64,000 bases of DNA from Hydrogenophaga sp. RAC07 (GCF_001713375.1 NZ_CP016449.1:558001-622000), one strand, 5' to 3'; numbered from the stretch's first letter, positions 1 to 9,748 are shown. The notes: generated from the sequence alone by a model not told the origin. A program made the numbers and translations.

Positions 1-302
1 TGCATGCTGTCCTCGCGCCCCTCTTTCACTTCGTTGAGCCGCTGCAGCTGCAACACGCCGGCCTGCGGGTCCATGGTCACCAGCAGGGCGGGCAGTTCCT
101 GGGCGTCCAGCAGCACCGACACGTAACGCACCTGCGGGGTGACCAGCAGGCGTTCCTGCAGGTGCACGATCTGCGCCTTGAGCTGTTCAACCATGCTGGC
201 CGTGGTGGCTGCGCCCAGCAGCAGCACCAGCGCCAGCACCACGCTGATGCCCAGCCACAACTTCGAGGTGCGCGGCCGTGCCGGCGGCTCAAGCGGGGTC
301 AT
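1..302 (-). CDS. RskA-like membrane anti-sigma domain protein, 3' end beyond window
   Basis: About 100 residues are visible before the gene leaves the window. A short cytoplasmic start is followed by one hydrophobic helix (about residues 15-35), then a region reading YVSVLLDAQELPALLV and onward that resembles the periplasmic domain of RskA-type anti-sigma-K factors. Family members normally carry an N-terminal zinc-binding or sigma-binding domain before the helix; here only about 14 residues precede it, so sigma binding is doubtful. The ATG overlaps the stop of the upstream dehydrogenase gene as ATGA, which implies translational coupling and fixes the start. No sigma factor gene is next to it on the visible side. 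The family assignment is by motif resemblance only. Confidence 0.5.
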   Translation of the reverse strand, partial: MTPLEPPARPRTSKLWLGISVVLALVLLLGAATTASMVEQLKAQIVHLQERLLVTPQVRYVSVLLDAQELPALLVTMDPQAGVLQLQRLNEVKEGREDSM

Positions 303-1453
303 GGTGTGGGAAAGGTGCCGGGCAGCAGGATGCTCTTGTCCACCGTCTCGATGTTGGTGTGGCCGCAGAAGGCCATGGTGAGGTCGAGTTCGCGGTGGAT
401 GATCTGCAGGCACTTGGACACGCCTGCTTCGCCCATGGCGCCCAGGCCGTAGAGCATGGGGCGGCCGATGTAAACACCGCGCGCGCCCAGGGCACGCGCC
501 TTCAAGACGTCCTGCCCGCTGCGGATGCCGCCGTCCATGTGCACCTCGATCTGGCTGCCCACGGTATCCACGATGGCCGGCAGCGCCTCGATGCTGCTCT
601 GCGCCCCGTCGAGCTGGCGCCCGCCGTGGTTGCTCACGATCAGCGCGTCCGCGCCCGAGGCCACCGACAAGCGTGCGTCTTCCACGTCCTGGATGCCTTT
701 GAGGATCAGCTTGCCACCCCAGCGCTTCTTGATCCACTCCACGTCGCCCCAGTTCAGCGCCGGGTCGAACTGCTTGGCGGTCCATTCGCTGAGGCTGCCC
801 ATGTTTTCCACGCCGCTCACATGGCCGACGATGTTGCCGAACTGCTTGCGTTTGGTGCCCAGCATGCCCATCGCCCAGCGCGGTTTGGTGGCGATGTTGA
901 TCATGTTGGCGATGGTCAGCTTGGGCGGGGCCGACAGGCCGTTTTTCAGATCCTTGTGGCGCTGGCCCAGGATCTGCAGATCGAGCGTGAGCACCAGTGC
1001 CGCGCAGTTGGCGGCCTTGGCGCGGTCGATCAGGCGCTCGATGAACGCGCGGTCTTTCATCACATACAGCTGGAACCAGAAACCTTCACCGGCGTGCTGT
1101 GCCACGTCCTCGATGGAGCAGATGCTCATGGTGGAGAGCGTGAACGGAATACCCATCTTTTTCGCCGCGCGCGCGGCCAGGATTTCACCGTCGGCGTGCT
1201 GCATGCCGGTCAGGCCCGTGGGCGCAATCGCCACCGGCATCGCCACCTCCTGGCCCACCATGGTGCTGCGGGTGCTGCGGTTTTCCATGTTGACCGCCAC
1301 GCGCTGGCGCAGCTTGATCTTCTGGAAGTCCTCGCTGTTGGCGCGGTAGGTGCCTTCGGTCCAGGAGCCGCTGTCGGCGTAGTCGTAGAACATCCGCGGC
1401 ACGCGCTTCTGGGCGAGCACGCGCAGGTCTTCGACGGTGGTGATGACGGTCAT
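299..1453 (-). CDS. lldD: FMN-dependent alpha-hydroxy-acid dehydrogenase, LldD-like
   Basis: The 384-residue product has the length and motifs of the LldD / glycolate oxidase / mandelate dehydrogenase family, which oxidises L-2-hydroxyacids to 2-oxoacids with FMN and passes electrons to the respiratory chain or oxygen. Visible are the N-terminal FYDYADSGSWTE segment, the flavin-side IAPTGLTGM, the catalytic SNHGGRQLDG (His is the proton acceptor, Arg binds the carboxylate) and the phosphate-binding DGGIRSGQDV. L-lactate is the usual substrate of close Burkholderiales relatives, but specificity cannot be read off. A GGAG box lies 7 bases before the ATG. The gene is divergent from a LysR regulator and its stop overlaps the next gene by 4 bases. 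Confidence 0.88.
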   Translation of the reverse strand: MTVITTVEDLRVLAQKRVPRMFYDYADSGSWTEGTYRANSEDFQKIKLRQRVAVNMENRSTRSTMVGQEVAMPVAIAPTGLTGMQHADGEILAARAAKKMGIPFTLSTMSICSIEDVAQHAGEGFWFQLYVMKDRAFIERLIDRAKAANCAALVLTLDLQILGQRHKDLKNGLSAPPKLTIANMINIATKPRWAMGMLGTKRKQFGNIVGHVSGVENMGSLSEWTAKQFDPALNWGDVEWIKKRWGGKLILKGIQDVEDARLSVASGADALIVSNHGGRQLDGAQSSIEALPAIVDTVGSQIEVHMDGGIRSGQDVLKARALGARGVYIGRPMLYGLGAMGEAGVSKCLQIIHRELDLTMAFCGHTNIETVDKSILLPGTFPTP

Positions 1454-1595
1454 GAAGTCTCCAGGGGTTGTTGTTCGAATGGGTGGCCGGGCGGTGCACA
1501 CGGCGGCCGTGGCACGCATGTTAGCGGTGTGTTTCGCCGAGCGCTTGTGAAAGCTGCATCGGGCGGATTGAAATTTCTTGAGACCCCGTGCCATC

Positions 1596-2537
1596 ATGCA
1601 AGGCTTCCTCGCCCAACACCTGCCAACCGTCCACCCCGTGTCCGAACCGTTTGACCTGATCACCCTGCGCGTCGTTGTGGCGGTGGCCGAGTGCGGCTCC
1701 ATCAGCGCGGGCAGCGATCGGGTGCACCTGGCGCTGGGCGCGGCCAGCGCACGCATCTCGGCACTTGAAGCCACGCTGGGCGTGCGCATCTTCGAACGGT
1801 CTTCGCGCGGCGTGCGTGCCACACCCACCGGGCACCTGCTGGTGCAACGAGGGCGCGAATTGCTGGCCGATGCCGACCGCCTGGCGCTCGATCTGATCGA
1901 CGTGGGGCAGGGTTTGCAGGGCAGTGTGCGGGTGATGGCGAACACTTCGGCCTTGCTGGAGGTGCTGCCCCAGGGGCTGGATGCGTTTGCCAGGCGCTTC
2001 CCGCTCATCCGCGTGGAGATAGAGGAGCGCAGCAGCCCCGACATCCCTCTCCCGGTGCTGGAGGGGCGCGCCGATCTGGGCATCGTCGACATCGCGCACC
2101 CGCTGCAGGGTTTGCGGTTGGTGGATTTTTTCAGCGACACGCTGATGCTGATCGCTCCCCGCTCGCACGCCCTGGCCAGCCGACGCGAAGTGAAGCTCAC
2201 CGACTTCCTGCACGAGGAACTGGTCTGTTTGACCGACGGCAACGCGATCTCCAGCCGCATGTTGTCCGCCGCCGCGCTGTTGGGCCACCAGCTGCGCATC
2301 CGCATGCAGATGCGCAGCTTCGACGCGGTGTGCCGCATGGTGGCCGGTGGGCTGGGGGTGGGGGTGCTGCCGGTCGAGGCGATCGCGCCCCAGCTGGCGC
2401 ACCTGCCCATCGTGGCGGTGCCGTTGGACGAGACCTGGGCGTTCAGAACCCACCGCCTGGCCACCCGCGAGAGCGAGGCACCGTCGGCGGCGGCGCAGTC
2501 GCTCATCGATACCTTGCTGGCGACGCCCTTGCGCTGA
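1596..2537 (+). CDS. LysR-family transcriptional regulator
   Basis: The product of about 313 residues begins with a LysR winged helix-turn-helix (LITLRVVVAVAECGSISAGS, then SARISALEATLGVRIFER), followed by a type 2 periplasmic-binding-like effector domain from about residue 90. LysR proteins usually bind the promoter they share with a divergent gene and respond to a small acid. Here the divergent gene is the LldD-like dehydrogenase and the genes downstream on the same strand are an enolase-superfamily enzyme, a Bug protein and an arylmalonate-decarboxylase homologue, so either set could be its target. The ATG at 1596 is chosen; an in-frame TTG at 1578 and a GTG at 1638 are alternatives, and none has a clear ribosome site. 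Confidence 0.85.
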   Translation: MQGFLAQHLPTVHPVSEPFDLITLRVVVAVAECGSISAGSDRVHLALGAASARISALEATLGVRIFERSSRGVRATPTGHLLVQRGRELLADADRLALDLIDVGQGLQGSVRVMANTSALLEVLPQGLDAFARRFPLIRVEIEERSSPDIPLPVLEGRADLGIVDIAHPLQGLRLVDFFSDTLMLIAPRSHALASRREVKLTDFLHEELVCLTDGNAISSRMLSAAALLGHQLRIRMQMRSFDAVCRMVAGGLGVGVLPVEAIAPQLAHLPIVAVPLDETWAFRTHRLATRESEAPSAAAQSLIDTLLATPLR

Positions 2538-2544
2538 AGCACGC

Positions 2545-2586
2545 GCGGCCTCCATCCAGGGTTTCGCGAACCGCGAAGGCCGCTTT
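2545..2586 (+). terminator. Hairpin after the LysR gene, possible terminator
   Basis: GCGGCCT at 2545-2551 can pair with AGGCCGC at 2577-2583, with an inner TTCGCG-AAC-CGCGAA stem, followed by only three T residues. It sits 8 bases after the LysR stop and before the enolase-superfamily gene, so it could separate the regulator from the catabolic genes. The weak T tract lowers confidence. Confidence 0.35.
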
Positions 2587-2675
2587 CAGGGCGCGGGGTT
2601 GCGGTGGGGCGGGTGGGTTCTTACGCTTGGGGCATCACCACAACTCGAGACCAGCGGCCTCGCCGCGCCAGCCCC

Positions 2676-3830
2676 ATGAAGATCGTCCGCGTCCACGCCA
2701 CGCCGTTGAACCTGCCCGTGCAAGCGGGCTTGCCCGGGCGCACCAAGTCCACATCGCTCTCCCTGTGTCTGGTCGATGTCGAAACCGACACCGGACTGAT
2801 CGGCACAGGCATGACCGCCATCACCGAAGAAGAGGTGGTGGCCAGCATCGTCAACGAGATTGCCGCACCCGCGCTGATGGGGCTCGATCCCATGCGCCAC
2901 GAGGCCGTGTGGGACCGGCTCTACTGGCTGCTCACGCCGCGCGGTCAATCGGGTTACGCCAGCCACGCCATGGCCGCGCTGGACCTGGCGCTGTGGGACA
3001 TCAAGGGCCAGGCACTGGGTCAGCCTTGCTGGCGCCTGCTGGGCGGAGCGCGGCCCGAAGTGCCGGTGTACGCCACCTTTGGTTTTGCATTTCTGGAGCG
3101 CGACGAACTGGCCGAGGCGGCCGTGGCCTGGAAAGCGCGCGGCTTTCAGCGCCTGAAGATGACCGTGGGGCACCACGCGCTGCAGCGGCGCGATGAACCG
3201 CGTTCGATGACCGATGTGGTGGCCGAGGACGTGATGCGCATCCGCGCGGTGCGCGATGCGGTGGGCCCGGACGTGCAGATCTTCATCGACGCCAACTGCA
3301 GCCTGGACTACCTGCACGCGCTGCACCTCGCCCAGCGTGTGCAAGAGTGCGGCATCGCATTTTTTGAAGAGCCGGTGAGCCAGAACGACATTCCGACGCT
3401 GGCCAAGCTGCGCAACAAAATCTCGATCCCGCTGGCGGCCGGCCAGAACGAAGGCCTGTCCAGCCGTTTCCGCGACATGCTGGTGGCGCAGGCGGTGGAC
3501 GTGGTGCAGCCCAACGTGTGCATCACCGGGGGCTACACGCAGTGCCAGCGCATCGCAGGCATGGCGCAGGCGTTCAACGTGCAACTGGCCAACGGGGGCG
3601 CCTGGCCCCACCACAACATGCACCTGCACGCCGGCCTGGCCAACGGCACGCTGGTGGAATACCACTCGGTGGCGGTCGATTGCTGCCAGCTGGTGTTTGA
3701 TGATCTGCCGGTGCCGCAAGCCGGCGTGCTCAAGCTGCCCGAAGCGCCTGGCCTGGGCTTCCGGCCGAACCGCGAGCGCATCGCCGAGTTGAGCAAACGA
3801 CCCCTTTCCCACGGCGCCGGCAAAGCCTGA
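2676..3830 (+). CDS. Mandelate racemase / muconate lactonizing (enolase superfamily) enzyme
   Basis: This 384-residue protein has an enolase-type capping domain (residues 1 to about 130) and a barrel. Metal ligands fit FIDANC (Asp), FFEEP (Glu) and AAGQNEG (Glu). An Asp in AVDVVQPN and a His in PHHNMHLH fit the Asp-His dyad of the mandelate-racemase subgroup. On the second strand only one Lys is visible (LKMT) where mandelate racemase has KxK. Such enzymes abstract a proton alpha to a carboxylate to racemise or dehydrate acids; the substrate is unknown. It is followed after 82 bases by a Bug binding protein and then an arylmalonate-decarboxylase homologue, suggesting a shared acid substrate. 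The start matches the conserved MKIVRV beginning. Confidence 0.85.
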   Translation: MKIVRVHATPLNLPVQAGLPGRTKSTSLSLCLVDVETDTGLIGTGMTAITEEEVVASIVNEIAAPALMGLDPMRHEAVWDRLYWLLTPRGQSGYASHAMAALDLALWDIKGQALGQPCWRLLGGARPEVPVYATFGFAFLERDELAEAAVAWKARGFQRLKMTVGHHALQRRDEPRSMTDVVAEDVMRIRAVRDAVGPDVQIFIDANCSLDYLHALHLAQRVQECGIAFFEEPVSQNDIPTLAKLRNKISIPLAAGQNEGLSSRFRDMLVAQAVDVVQPNVCITGGYTQCQRIAGMAQAFNVQLANGGAWPHHNMHLHAGLANGTLVEYHSVAVDCCQLVFDDLPVPQAGVLKLPEAPGLGFRPNRERIAELSKRPLSHGAGKA

Positions 3831-3912
3831 CGCCACCGGGTGGGCCTCCACGAAGGCACGCCCTCGACGATGACGATAGAGACAACCACAACCACAACGA
3901 CAGGAGACAGAC

Positions 3913-4929
3913 ATGACTTCACTTCACACCCCCATCCCACCAACCGTAGCTGCGGCCCTGAGCCGCCGACGCTGGCTGGCGAGCGGTGCCCTCGGACTGG
4001 CGATGGTTCTCGGGGCGGGCCAGGCTGGTGCGCAGGCACTGTCCAACAAACCGCTGCGCGTTCTGGTGGGCTATTCGGCCGGTGGGGCGGTGGATGCCAT
4101 GGCGCGCCTGCTGGCCCAAGGGCTGGCGACCGAGCTGAACCAGCAGGTGGTGGTGGAAAACCGCGCGGGCGCTTCGGGGCTGATCGCCGCCGATCTGGTG
4201 AGCCGCTCGCCGGCCGATGGCCACACCCTGTTGCTGGGCGAGAGTGGGCTGCTGATCGCCAGTCTCCTGCAGCCCGGTCAGCGGCTGGATCCGCTGAAGG
4301 CGTTTGCACCTGTGGCGGGGCTGTTCACCACGCCGCTGATGATCGTGGCCAACAACGATTTCCCCGCGCGCAATCCGAAGGAGCTGGTGGCGGCACTCAA
4401 GGCGAAGCCTGGCTTCTACTCGTACGCCACCTCGGGGCTGGGCACCGTGCACCACCTGGGGTTTGAAATGCTCAAGGGCCAGACGGGCGCCTTTGTGGTT
4501 CACATTCCCTACCGCGGCGCCGCGCAGATCGTGCCCGATGTCATGAGCGGCCAGGTGCCGCTGGGCGTGGTCAGCGCGACCGCCGGCATCGCGCAGTCCA
4601 AGGCGGGCCGCTTGCGGGCGCTGGCGATGATGAGCCCGGTCAAGCTCGCCGGTGCCGAGGATGTGCCCCCGCTGTCCGATGCGCTGCCCGGTTTCAATGT
4701 GGCGCCGCGCCTGGTGCTGCTCGCACCCACGGGCACGCCGGCCGCCATCGTCGAGAGCCTGAACACCGCGGTGCGCAACGTGCTCGCCAAGCCCGAGACC
4801 ATCCGCGCCGCCAATGCCCAGGGCGCGGTGCCGGCCTACTTGTCATCGGCCGAACTGGCGCCCGACCTGGCGCGCGAGTCCGCGGTGTGGGCGGACCTGA
4901 TCAAGACCCAGAAGATCGCCATTCAATGA
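3913..4929 (+). CDS. Bug/TctC-type periplasmic substrate-binding protein
   Basis: The 338-residue protein has a long export signal with SRRRWLASG, a twin-arginine-like motif, followed by a hydrophobic stretch and AGAQA cleavage, then the Bug-family opening KPLRVLVGYSAGGAVDAMAR. Bug proteins bind carboxylates in the periplasm, sometimes for tripartite tricarboxylate transporters. No TctA/TctB membrane genes are visible, which is common for orphan Bug genes in Burkholderiales. AGGAGAC lies 8 bases before the ATG. Its stop overlaps the next gene as ATGA, so the binding protein and the decarboxylase homologue are probably made together. The ligand may be the enzyme substrate; this is inference from coupling. 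Confidence 0.88.
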   Translation: MTSLHTPIPPTVAAALSRRRWLASGALGLAMVLGAGQAGAQALSNKPLRVLVGYSAGGAVDAMARLLAQGLATELNQQVVVENRAGASGLIAADLVSRSPADGHTLLLGESGLLIASLLQPGQRLDPLKAFAPVAGLFTTPLMIVANNDFPARNPKELVAALKAKPGFYSYATSGLGTVHHLGFEMLKGQTGAFVVHIPYRGAAQIVPDVMSGQVPLGVVSATAGIAQSKAGRLRALAMMSPVKLAGAEDVPPLSDALPGFNVAPRLVLLAPTGTPAAIVESLNTAVRNVLAKPETIRAANAQGAVPAYLSSAELAPDLARESAVWADLIKTQKIAIQ

Positions 4930-5669
4930 GCGCTGCCGAGCCCTCTGCGGCCGTGCCCTGCATCGGCCTGATCGTGCCCCCCGGAGCCGGGCAGGTGCCC
5001 GACGACGCGGCGCTGCTGTACGGCGACCGCATCCGCTTCGTGGCGCGCGGGCTGGGCATCGGTTCGATATCGCCCTCTGGTTTCGAGCCGGTGATGCACC
5101 GCATCCTGGACCTGGGGCGGATGCTGCGCGACGAGGGCGCTCAGGCGATCTCGCTGATGGGAACCTCGATCAGTTTTTACCGGGGCGCTGCGCTCACCGA
5201 GGAATTGCGCGCCAGCCTGGAGCGGGCCACCGGCCTGCCGTGCACGACCATGAGCCACGCGGTGGTGTCGTCCTTGCGCGCGCTGGGTGTGCAGCGGGTG
5301 GCGGTGGCCACCTCTTACATCGATGCGCTCAACGAGCGGCTGGTGGACTACCTCACCTGCGAAGGTTTCGAAGTGACGGCGGTGCGTGGCCTGGGCCTCA
5401 CCGGCGTGCGCGAAGTGAACGAGGTGGGTGCCGACGATCTGATGGCCCTGTCCGAGTCGGTGGTCGAGCTCGACACCACGGCCCAGGGCGTGTTCATCTC
5501 CTGCGGCGGTTTGCAGACGCATGGGGTGATCGAACCCCTGGAAGCGCGGCTGGGTCGGCCGGTCACGGCCAGCTCGCCGGCGGGCTTCTGGGACGTGGTG
5601 CGCCTGGCCGGGCTGGACCCGTCGGCGCGGGGATACGGTCGCTTGTTCCGCCTCACCGCGACTTCGTGA
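4926..5669 (+). CDS. Arylmalonate decarboxylase (AMDase) homologue
   Basis: The 247-residue protein matches Bordetella bronchiseptica AMDase (240 residues) nearly end to end as I recall that sequence. It keeps IVPPGAG near residue 16, the oxyanion loop LMGTSISFYRG (Gly79-Thr80-Ser81), ATSYID (Tyr131), the catalytic ISCGGLQT (Cys193) and the closing SSPAGFWD. AMDase is cofactor-free and decarboxylates alpha-aryl malonates enantioselectively, belonging to the Asp/Glu racemase superfamily. The loop position is Gly rather than Cys, as in decarboxylases and unlike the two-cysteine racemases and maleate isomerases. Physiological substrates of AMDases are unknown, so the Bug-protein coupling (4-base ATGA overlap) is informative. 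Maleate cis-trans isomerase is the main alternative. Confidence 0.82.
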   Translation: MSAAEPSAAVPCIGLIVPPGAGQVPDDAALLYGDRIRFVARGLGIGSISPSGFEPVMHRILDLGRMLRDEGAQAISLMGTSISFYRGAALTEELRASLERATGLPCTTMSHAVVSSLRALGVQRVAVATSYIDALNERLVDYLTCEGFEVTAVRGLGLTGVREVNEVGADDLMALSESVVELDTTAQGVFISCGGLQTHGVIEPLEARLGRPVTASSPAGFWDVVRLAGLDPSARGYGRLFRLTATS

Positions 5670-5676
5670 GTGCATG

Positions 5677-7212
5677 CTAGGGCAGGCAGTGCTCTCGCTC
5701 GGCATCGCTGAGTGGTTCCAGCCAGCCCAGTTGTTGCTCCAGCACCGCCACCGTGGCTTCCGAGGCGTCGGCGCCACGCGCCTGGCGCGCGGTGATGCGC
5801 TCGCGCAGCACGGCCAGCGGTGCTTCGGTGGCGAGGATGTGGAACGGGCAGTTGACGGCGTTCGCCAGCGCGGCGAAGGCGTCGCGCTCGTGGCGGCGCA
5901 GGAAGGCCGCGTCCACCAGCACCGACCAGCCCGTTGCCAGCAGGTGCCGTGCCCGGTCCTGCAGGTGGGCATAGGTGTCGGTGTGGGCCTGCGGGCTGTA
6001 CAGGCCGGTGTTCAGGCCCGAGCCGCTGGCCTGGGTGGCGCTCAGGCCGTGCAGTCGTTTGCGCTCCACGTCGGAGCGCAGGCGGATCGCGCGTCCGCTG
6101 GTCTCCCCCTGCAACCAGCGGCTGGAGGCCCATGTCTTGCCGCTGCCCGACAGACCGTGGGTGATGACGAGTTGTGGCGCGGGTGGCTGCGCAATGCGTT
6201 GGGCCAGTGCGGTGTAAGCACGCGCCTCGCTCAGTGAGGTGGCCACGCTGGCGCCCATTTGCTGGCTGCGGATCACCGCCACCTTGGCGCGCACCAGCGC
6301 GCGGTAGACCGCGAAGAACGGCACCACGTCGGGCGCGGTGGTGTCGCCGCTGGCATCCAGCCAGTCGCTCAGCAGACCGTTGGCCAGGCCAGGCTGGCCG
6401 TGGTCGAGCAGGTCCATCCAGACAAAAGCCATGTCGCTGGCCACGTCGATCCAGCGCAACGCGTCGTTGAACTCGATGCCGTCAAACGGCACGACCTCGT
6501 TGCCGATGAGCACGAGGTTGGCCAGGTGCAGGTCGCCATGGCCTTCCCGCACGCGGCCTTCGCACAAGCGCTGCGTGAGCAGCGGAGCCCATTGCGAAAA
6601 GCGGGATTCGGTCCAGCGGCTGAGCTGGTCGATCTCCGCGGCATCCGTGGCGTCGTTCAGGCCGCTGCGCAAGGTGGTGAGGTTGTCGCGCGCAAACGCC
6701 AGCACATCGTTGGCGTGTCCCCAGGGGCCATCGGGTGCAGCGACCGCAGCCACGGCCTGGAATGCAGCCATGCGTTGCGCCAGCGAGCTGAGGTGCTCGG
6801 GCTTCAAGGCACCGCGCGCGCAGAGGTGATCCAGCCGCAGGTCTTCGCTGAAGCGGCGCATGTGCACTGCCCATTCGATGGCGTTGTTGTCGTCTTCGCC
6901 CGGCGTGCCCCAGCGGGGCTGGTCGGCCGTCCCCACGATGGGCAGGGCCTGGAGGTACAGATGTGACGCCGGATCGGCGGTCTCGAAGCGCCGGTTGAGC
7001 CGCACCTCGGCCTGGCAGGCCGCCCGGCGCAGGGCCAGGGTGCCGAAGTCCATGAAGGGCAGTCTCACGGGCTTCTTGATCTTCCAGGCGTGTTCACCCG
7101 CGAGCAGCACCCACGCACCGTGGGTCTCCATGAGCTCCACCGGCGCCGCCGCGTGCGGGTAGCGCGCGGGGTCCCGCAGGGCCTTGATCAGGGCGGGCAG
7201 GGCATGTGCCAT
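5677..7212 (-). CDS. Two-domain APH-like kinase / P-loop ATPase (COG2187-COG0645 type)
   Basis: The 511-residue protein joins an aminoglycoside-phosphotransferase-like domain (about residues 1-330; catalytic loop HGDLHLANL near 226, then PFDGIEFND) to a C-terminal P-loop nucleoside-kinase-like domain (Walker A GLSGSGKT near 352). The two-domain protein is widespread but its substrate is not established; a mycobacterial homologue (Rv2004c) is known to belong to the hypoxia-induced DosR regulon. It begins 5 bases after the hemerythrin gene and should be co-transcribed with it, which fits a low-oxygen role. It is convergent with the AMDase gene, 7 bases away. The start at 7212 agrees with the spacing, though its ribosome site is poor. 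Confidence 0.8.
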   Translation of the reverse strand: MAHALPALIKALRDPARYPHAAAPVELMETHGAWVLLAGEHAWKIKKPVRLPFMDFGTLALRRAACQAEVRLNRRFETADPASHLYLQALPIVGTADQPRWGTPGEDDNNAIEWAVHMRRFSEDLRLDHLCARGALKPEHLSSLAQRMAAFQAVAAVAAPDGPWGHANDVLAFARDNLTTLRSGLNDATDAAEIDQLSRWTESRFSQWAPLLTQRLCEGRVREGHGDLHLANLVLIGNEVVPFDGIEFNDALRWIDVASDMAFVWMDLLDHGQPGLANGLLSDWLDASGDTTAPDVVPFFAVYRALVRAKVAVIRSQQMGASVATSLSEARAYTALAQRIAQPPAPQLVITHGLSGSGKTWASSRWLQGETSGRAIRLRSDVERKRLHGLSATQASGSGLNTGLYSPQAHTDTYAHLQDRARHLLATGWSVLVDAAFLRRHERDAFAALANAVNCPFHILATEAPLAVLRERITARQARGADASEATVAVLEQQLGWLEPLSDAEREHCLP

Positions 7213-7217
7213 GCCGC

Positions 7218-7709
7218 TCAGCTGCAGCTCACGCTCCCGCAGCCGCTCATGCTGGCCGGGCGCACGCGGTGGGGGTCGGCCAGGGTTTCGGTGGCGGTGT
7301 CGAAGCCCACCGACTGCAGGTGCAGGGCCAGGCCCGCGTCCATGCTGGCGGCGTGTTGGGGAAACCATTCGGCCAGCGCCTCGGCCATGCGGGTGATGAT
7401 CCCGGCGTCGCCCTGCCGGTGGTGCACCTCCACGGCCCGCATGGTCTCCAGAATCGTCGCGTGGTGGGCAGCGTGGCAGTTGTCGGGCGCGAAGCCGCTG
7501 GCCAGCATCCAGCGCTCTTCCTGCGCGAAGTGCTCCACCGTGTGGGCCAGAAAGGCCTGGTACAGCGGCAGCTGCAGATGGGCGGGGGTGGTCAGCAGCT
7601 GGTTGAGCTGCTCCACGAACTCGGCGTGGGTGAGGTCCATGCGGTCGTCGCCCACCGACAGGGCGGATGACCATGGCAGGGTGGGGGTGGCGTGGGCTGT
7701 GGTTTCCAT
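7218..7709 (-). CDS. Bacteriohemerythrin
   Basis: The 163-residue protein carries the full diiron ligand set of hemerythrins: His28, His60, Glu64, His79, His83, His119 and Asp124, spaced as a four-helix bundle requires. Hemerythrins bind O2 reversibly and in bacteria serve O2 sensing, delivery or storage; there is no signalling domain here, so this is a soluble carrier-type protein. The first 15 residues and the last 20 are extensions beyond the bundle, and the tail is rich in Ser and Cys. The kinase gene follows after 5 bases. An FNR/ANR-like box lies 36 bases upstream of the start, matching an oxygen-related role. Confidence 0.9.
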   Translation of the reverse strand: METTAHATPTLPWSSALSVGDDRMDLTHAEFVEQLNQLLTTPAHLQLPLYQAFLAHTVEHFAQEERWMLASGFAPDNCHAAHHATILETMRAVEVHHRQGDAGIITRMAEALAEWFPQHAASMDAGLALHLQSVGFDTATETLADPHRVRPASMSGCGSVSCS

Positions 7710-7744
7710 GGGTGCGACTCTAGCGTCGGCACGCCGGTCGGGTC

Positions 7745-7758
7745 TTGATGCACGTCAA
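7745..7758. promoter_or_regulatory. FNR/ANR-like operator between hemerythrin and a small secreted protein
   Basis: TTGATGCACGTCAA matches the FNR/ANR consensus TTGAT-N4-ATCAA at 9 of 10 fixed positions. It lies in an 89-base divergent gap, centred 42 bases from the hemerythrin start codon and 47 from the opposite start. On the minus strand a TAGAGT hexamer at 7716-7721 lies about 33 bases from the box centre, close to a class II activated promoter, which would put the transcript start almost at the hemerythrin ATG. Confidence 0.6.
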
Positions 7759-7798
7759 GGCCCCGGGAACCCTGGCGCTCCGGGCGTGTCAGAGGGCC

Positions 7799-8125
7799 AT
7801 GAAGCCACTCAACCTTGTCAAGACCGTGAGCCTGGTGGTCGCCTTCTGTCTGCCTTTGTCGGTGCTGGGCGCCGAGCTGGTGCGTTGGACCGACGACGGT
7901 GGCCGCGTGCACTACGGGGTGATGGCCGATGTGCCGCAGCGCTACACCAGTCGCGCCGAGCCCGCCGGGGCACCGCTGCCACCCGGCACCACAGCCTGTG
8001 AGGCGCGCTGGCACCGGTACGCTGCCAGTGCCGCGTGTTTTGACCAGTACCGGCTGGTGGGTGGTGGCCTCAAGCCCGAGGCCTTTCAGCGCTGCACCGA
8101 AGTGCCGCAGCCCGACTGCAACTGA
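7799..8125 (+). CDS. Small secreted DUF4124-like protein
   Basis: The product has 108 residues. A signal peptide (MKPLNLVKTVSLVVAFCLPLS, cleavage near LGA) is followed by LVRWTDDGGRVHYG, which resembles the DUF4124 motif found in many exported proteobacterial proteins. The mature part holds four cysteines (near residues 61, 71, 97 and 107), enough for two disulfides, so it is probably periplasmic. Function is unknown. The ATG at 7799 is preferred over one at 7745 because it places the signal peptide at the N-terminus. It shares its upstream region, including the FNR-like box, with the hemerythrin gene, and its stop lies one base from the convergent argH stop. Confidence 0.7.
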   Translation: MKPLNLVKTVSLVVAFCLPLSVLGAELVRWTDDGGRVHYGVMADVPQRYTSRAEPAGAPLPPGTTACEARWHRYAASAACFDQYRLVGGGLKPEAFQRCTEVPQPDCN

Positions 8126-8126
8126 C

Positions 8127-9578
<1,452 letters not shown>

Positions 9579-9748
9579 GGTGTTGCCAGCGGCTTGGAGA
9601 AAACAGAAGAAGCGGAAGACCGCAGAACGAGGGGCGACAACAGAAGGTCGAAGGACCTTTCGATCGAGGTGCCGCGCAGTTTCGAAGCGCCGGGCCCGGA
9701 CCCGCGCACAATCCCACGTCAAACGACCCGAGCATTGATGCACGCCCC

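Noticed and set aside
1500..2542. In-frame extension of the LldD-like gene upstream through the LysR region
   Set aside because: The conserved N-terminus and a ribosome site fix the start at 1453; the extension is antisense to the LysR gene.
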